Below are positions 61,665 to 64,000 of a stretch of 64,000 nt of DNA, piece after piece; positions within the stretch are counted from its first letter, which is position 1; each line of letters starts with the position of its first letter. A program made the translations under genes and the position numbers. The notes beneath the pieces were generated by a model that saw only the letters and a program-made list of their open reading frames with translations, was not told the DNA's origin and made no database searches. The stretch comes from Rhodomicrobium sp. R_RK_3. GTDB lineage: Bacteria > Pseudomonadota > Alphaproteobacteria > Rhizobiales > Rhodomicrobiaceae. The stretch covers positions 124,001 to 188,000 of the forward strand of contig NZ_MWLK01000036.1 in the NCBI RefSeq assembly GCF_002198715.1, written 5' to 3'.

Positions 61665-64000
61665 ATGAAACGCAGCATCTCTTGCGATGCGGCCGCGTGT
61701 GCGGCTATCGGCATCGCGGCATTATGCTTTGCGTCCGAGGGGCGGGCGCAGCAATCGCAGACGGGAGCCGGGCAGCTTCCGCCGGTGAACATCATCCAGG
61801 ATCAGCCGAAGCCGAAAAAATCGGTCGCGAAGAAGAAACCGCGGGCGCGGCAGCAGCCGCCGCAGGCCGCGCCCGCCGCTGTCGCCGAGGAGCCCGCCGA
61901 AGCCGGGCCGGGGGCGGACGGCGATCTCGTCAAGATGTCGCCGGTCGCGGGCAGCGAGCTGCCGCTGGACAAAGTGCCCGGTGCGGTCGGCCGCGTCACC
62001 CCCGGGGATGTCGAGCGCAGCGGTGCCGTCACCATAGAGCAGGCACTGCAGCAGACCGTGCCCGGCATCATCCTCAGCGACCTGCAGGGCAGCGAATTCC
62101 AGACCGACGTGCAATATCGCGGCTTCGTCGCCTCGCCGGTCAACGGCTCGCCGCAGGGGCTGGCCGTCTACCAGAACGGCGTCCGCATCAACGAAGTGTT
62201 CGGCGACACCGTCAATTGGGACATGATCCCGACCGTGGCGATCAGCGACATCAGCGTGGTCAGCGGCAATCCGGTCTTCGGCCTCAACGCCATCGGCGGC
62301 GCCATCAGTCTGACCATGAAGGACGGCTTCAGCTTCCACGGCGTCGAGTCCGACACCCGCTTCGGCTCCTATGGGCGCAAGCAGGAATCGCTGCAGGGCG
62401 GCGTGCAGTCGGGCAATGTCGCGGCCTATATCGCGCTCGAAGGCATCGAGGATGACGGCTTCCGCGATTTCTCGCCCTCGCGGTTGCGCCGCCTGTATGG
62501 CGATGTCGGGGTGAGGAACCGCGACAGCGAATTCCATGTCAACGTCACCGCCGCCAGCAATTTCTTCGGCGTCGCCGCGCCCTCGCCGGTCGAGCTGCTG
62601 GACCAGGACTGGTCGAAAACCTTCACCACGCCGCAGACCACCAAGAACGACATGGCGATGGTCTCCGCCAACGGCACGGTGGCGGTCACGCCGACGCTCA
62701 GCGTCTCCGGCGTCGCCTATCTGCGCCGCTTCCGGCAGAAGCATGTCGACGGCAACGTCTCCGACGTCGAGCCGTGCGACGATGCGGAGGGTTTTCTCTG
62801 CCTCGACGACGAACAGCTCGTCGACGGCGGCGGCAATCCCATCACAAATCCGTTCGGCGAGGACGAGACCATCGGCTCGATCGACCGCACCTCGGTGGAT
62901 GCCAAGAGCATCGGCGCCTCGCTGCAGGCGACCAGCAAGGCGCCGCTCTTCGGCCATGGCAATCAGTTCGTCGTCGGCGTCAGCGCCGATCACGGCAAGG
63001 TCACCTCAACCTCGAACAGCGAGCTCGGCAGCATCGATCTCAGCAATTTCGTGGTGAGCGGCCTCGGCATCTTCCCGCAAGGACCGGAGGGCATTGTGCC
63101 GGTCGGACTGAACACCACGACCGATTATCTGGGCCTGTATTTCTCCAACACCTTCGATGTGACCTCGGCGCTGTCCCTCACCGCAGGCGGGCGCTTCAAC
63201 TACGCCAATCTCGATCTCAAGGACAAGCTCGGCAATAATGACGACCTGACCGGCGAGCACACCTACACGCGCTTCAATCCGATGGCGGGCCTGACCTATA
63301 GACTCAGCCCGACCTTGTCGCTCTATGGCAGCTATTCGGAGGCCAATCGCGCCCCGACGCCGGCCGAACTTGCCTGCTCCGACCCTGAAGCGCCGTGCCT
63401 TCTGGAGAATTTCCTCGTCTCCGACCCGGAGCTGAAACAGGTCGTCTCGCACACCTGGGAAGCGGGTCTGCGCGGCAATGCCGGCGTGCCCAATACCGGC
63501 GGCCGCATCGACTGGAGCCTGGGCGTCTTCCGGACGCTCAACACCAATGACATCATCAATGTCGCCAGCGACATTGCCGGGCGAGGCTTCTTCCAGAATG
63601 CCGGCGACACGCTGCGCCAGGGTATCGAGGCGGGCGTCGCCTATCGCTCGCCGCGCCTGTCGCTTTTCGCCAACTACGCCTATACGGACGCAACCTTTCA
63701 AGACGATCTGCTGCTGTCCTCGCCCAGCAACCCGCAGGCGGACGAGGATGGCGACATCCAGGTGCGCAAGGGCGATCACCTGACGGCGATACCTGCGCAC
63801 CGCCTGAAGCTGGGGGCGGACTACATGCTGACGCAGGCCTGGCGGATCGGCGCCGACATGGTGTTCTCGAGCGATCAGTTCTTCGTCGGCGACGAGGGCA
63901 ACGACAACGCCAAGCTGGCGAGCTATGCGGTGTTCAATCTGCACACTTCCTACGAGCTGACCAAGAACGTGCAGATCTACGGCATCATCAACAACGTCTT
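61665..64000 (+). CDS. TonB-dependent outer-membrane receptor (3' end beyond window)
   Basis: The first 778 codons encode a signal peptide (MKRSISCDAAACAAIGIAAL, ending near GRAQQ), a Lys/Pro/Gln/Ala-rich linker, a plug domain (VPGAVGRVTPGDVERSGAVT, QYRGFVASPVNGSPQGLAVY, VSGNPVFGLNAIGGAISL) and most of a beta-barrel. The barrel continues to the window edge without a stop. Such receptors import iron chelates or other scarce ligands with TonB energy. The plug pattern is of the FecA/CirA sort, but the ligand cannot be named. It is divergent from a two-component system. Confidence 0.92.
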   Translation, partial: MKRSISCDAAACAAIGIAALCFASEGRAQQSQTGAGQLPPVNIIQDQPKPKKSVAKKKPRARQQPPQAAPAAVAEEPAEAGPGADGDLVKMSPVAGSELPLDKVPGAVGRVTPGDVERSGAVTIEQALQQTVPGIILSDLQGSEFQTDVQYRGFVASPVNGSPQGLAVYQNGVRINEVFGDTVNWDMIPTVAISDISVVSGNPVFGLNAIGGAISLTMKDGFSFHGVESDTRFGSYGRKQESLQGGVQSGNVAAYIALEGIEDDGFRDFSPSRLRRLYGDVGVRNRDSEFHVNVTAASNFFGVAAPSPVELLDQDWSKTFTTPQTTKNDMAMVSANGTVAVTPTLSVSGVAYLRRFRQKHVDGNVSDVEPCDDAEGFLCLDDEQLVDGGGNPITNPFGEDETIGSIDRTSVDAKSIGASLQATSKAPLFGHGNQFVVGVSADHGKVTSTSNSELGSIDLSNFVVSGLGIFPQGPEGIVPVGLNTTTDYLGLYFSNTFDVTSALSLTAGGRFNYANLDLKDKLGNNDDLTGEHTYTRFNPMAGLTYRLSPTLSLYGSYSEANRAPTPAELACSDPEAPCLLENFLVSDPELKQVVSHTWEAGLRGNAGVPNTGGRIDWSLGVFRTLNTNDIINVASDIAGRGFFQNAGDTLRQGIEAGVAYRSPRLSLFANYAYTDATFQDDLLLSSPSNPQADEDGDIQVRKGDHLTAIPAHRLKLGADYMLTQAWRIGADMVFSSDQFFVGDEGNDNAKLASYAVFNLHTSYELTKNVQIYGIINNV

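Overview
The window is a GC-rich, densely coded chromosomal segment of an alphaproteobacterium, most likely a member of the Hyphomicrobiales (Rhizobiales). The evidence is gene order and promoter style: the run murA / DUF2948 / hisD / nadD / rsfS / rlmH, the neighbours argH, tlpA and an LptM-type lipoprotein, a DUF2849 - sulfite reductase - DUF934 cluster, an Irr-type iron control element and an alphaproteobacterial RpoH promoter. No rRNA, CRISPR array, phage, transposase or plasmid backbone was seen; one tRNA (Thr, GGU) is present. Genus and species cannot be decided from what I can see.

Layout. 1-5.4 kb: start of typA (cut by the window edge), a coupled membrane protein, an AT-rich island with an exported C70-like cysteine peptidase, ybaA, a diguanylate cyclase and a DUF2059 protein. 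5.6-12.4 kb: sulfate uptake, with two sulfate-binding proteins flanking a small hydrolase, then cysT, cysW, cysA and a CysB-type regulator. 12.5-16.6 kb: a class III aminotransferase, a DUF1499 membrane protein, an MBL hydrolase and a XRE-cupin regulator. 16.8-19.7 kb: sulfite reduction (ferredoxin, DUF2849, CysI, DUF934). 19.8-25.6 kb: YdcF-like protein, heat-shock pair hsp20/DUF1150, an orphan sulfonate-binding protein, an L,D-transpeptidase and a hydrolase. 25.7-34.2 kb: SUF iron-sulfur assembly operon (iscR, class I desulfurase, sufB, a DUF559 cassette, a small monooxygenase-like protein, sufC, sufD, rhodanese, sufS, sufT). 34.5-45 kb: PPK2, an OmpR-type two-component pair, lptM/argH/tlpA, a phosphoesterase, rph/rdgB/hemW, and an SGNH esterase-like protein lacking its serine. 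45-52.5 kb: CoxG-like and flavin reductase genes, an MFS exporter and an SbcD/SbcC-like pair. 52.5-58.4 kb: housekeeping run rlmH to murA. 58.4-64 kb: AT-rich structured spacer, tRNA-Thr, a two-component system whose kinase gene is frame-disrupted, and a divergent TonB-dependent receptor running off the window.

How the genes fit together. Three sulfur-related loci (sulfate import, sulfonate binding, sulfite reduction) lie within 17 kb. The three substrate-binding-protein genes share one inverted-repeat motif, GAATAAG-N10-CTT(A/C)TTC or close variants, always 60-65 bp before the start codon, so a common regulator, plausibly the linked CysB homologue, is likely. Sulfide made here can feed cysteine and then the two cysteine desulfurases of the SUF operon. 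The SUF promoter carries a near-consensus IscR type 1 site on the -35 box and an Irr-type element just after the predicted transcription start.

The most unusual feature is a single DUF559 endonuclease gene between inverted copies of a short palindromic repeat, dropped into the SUF operon. Two further inverted pairs of the same repeat in the window contain no gene, suggesting loaded and empty forms of a minimal mobile or domesticated unit.
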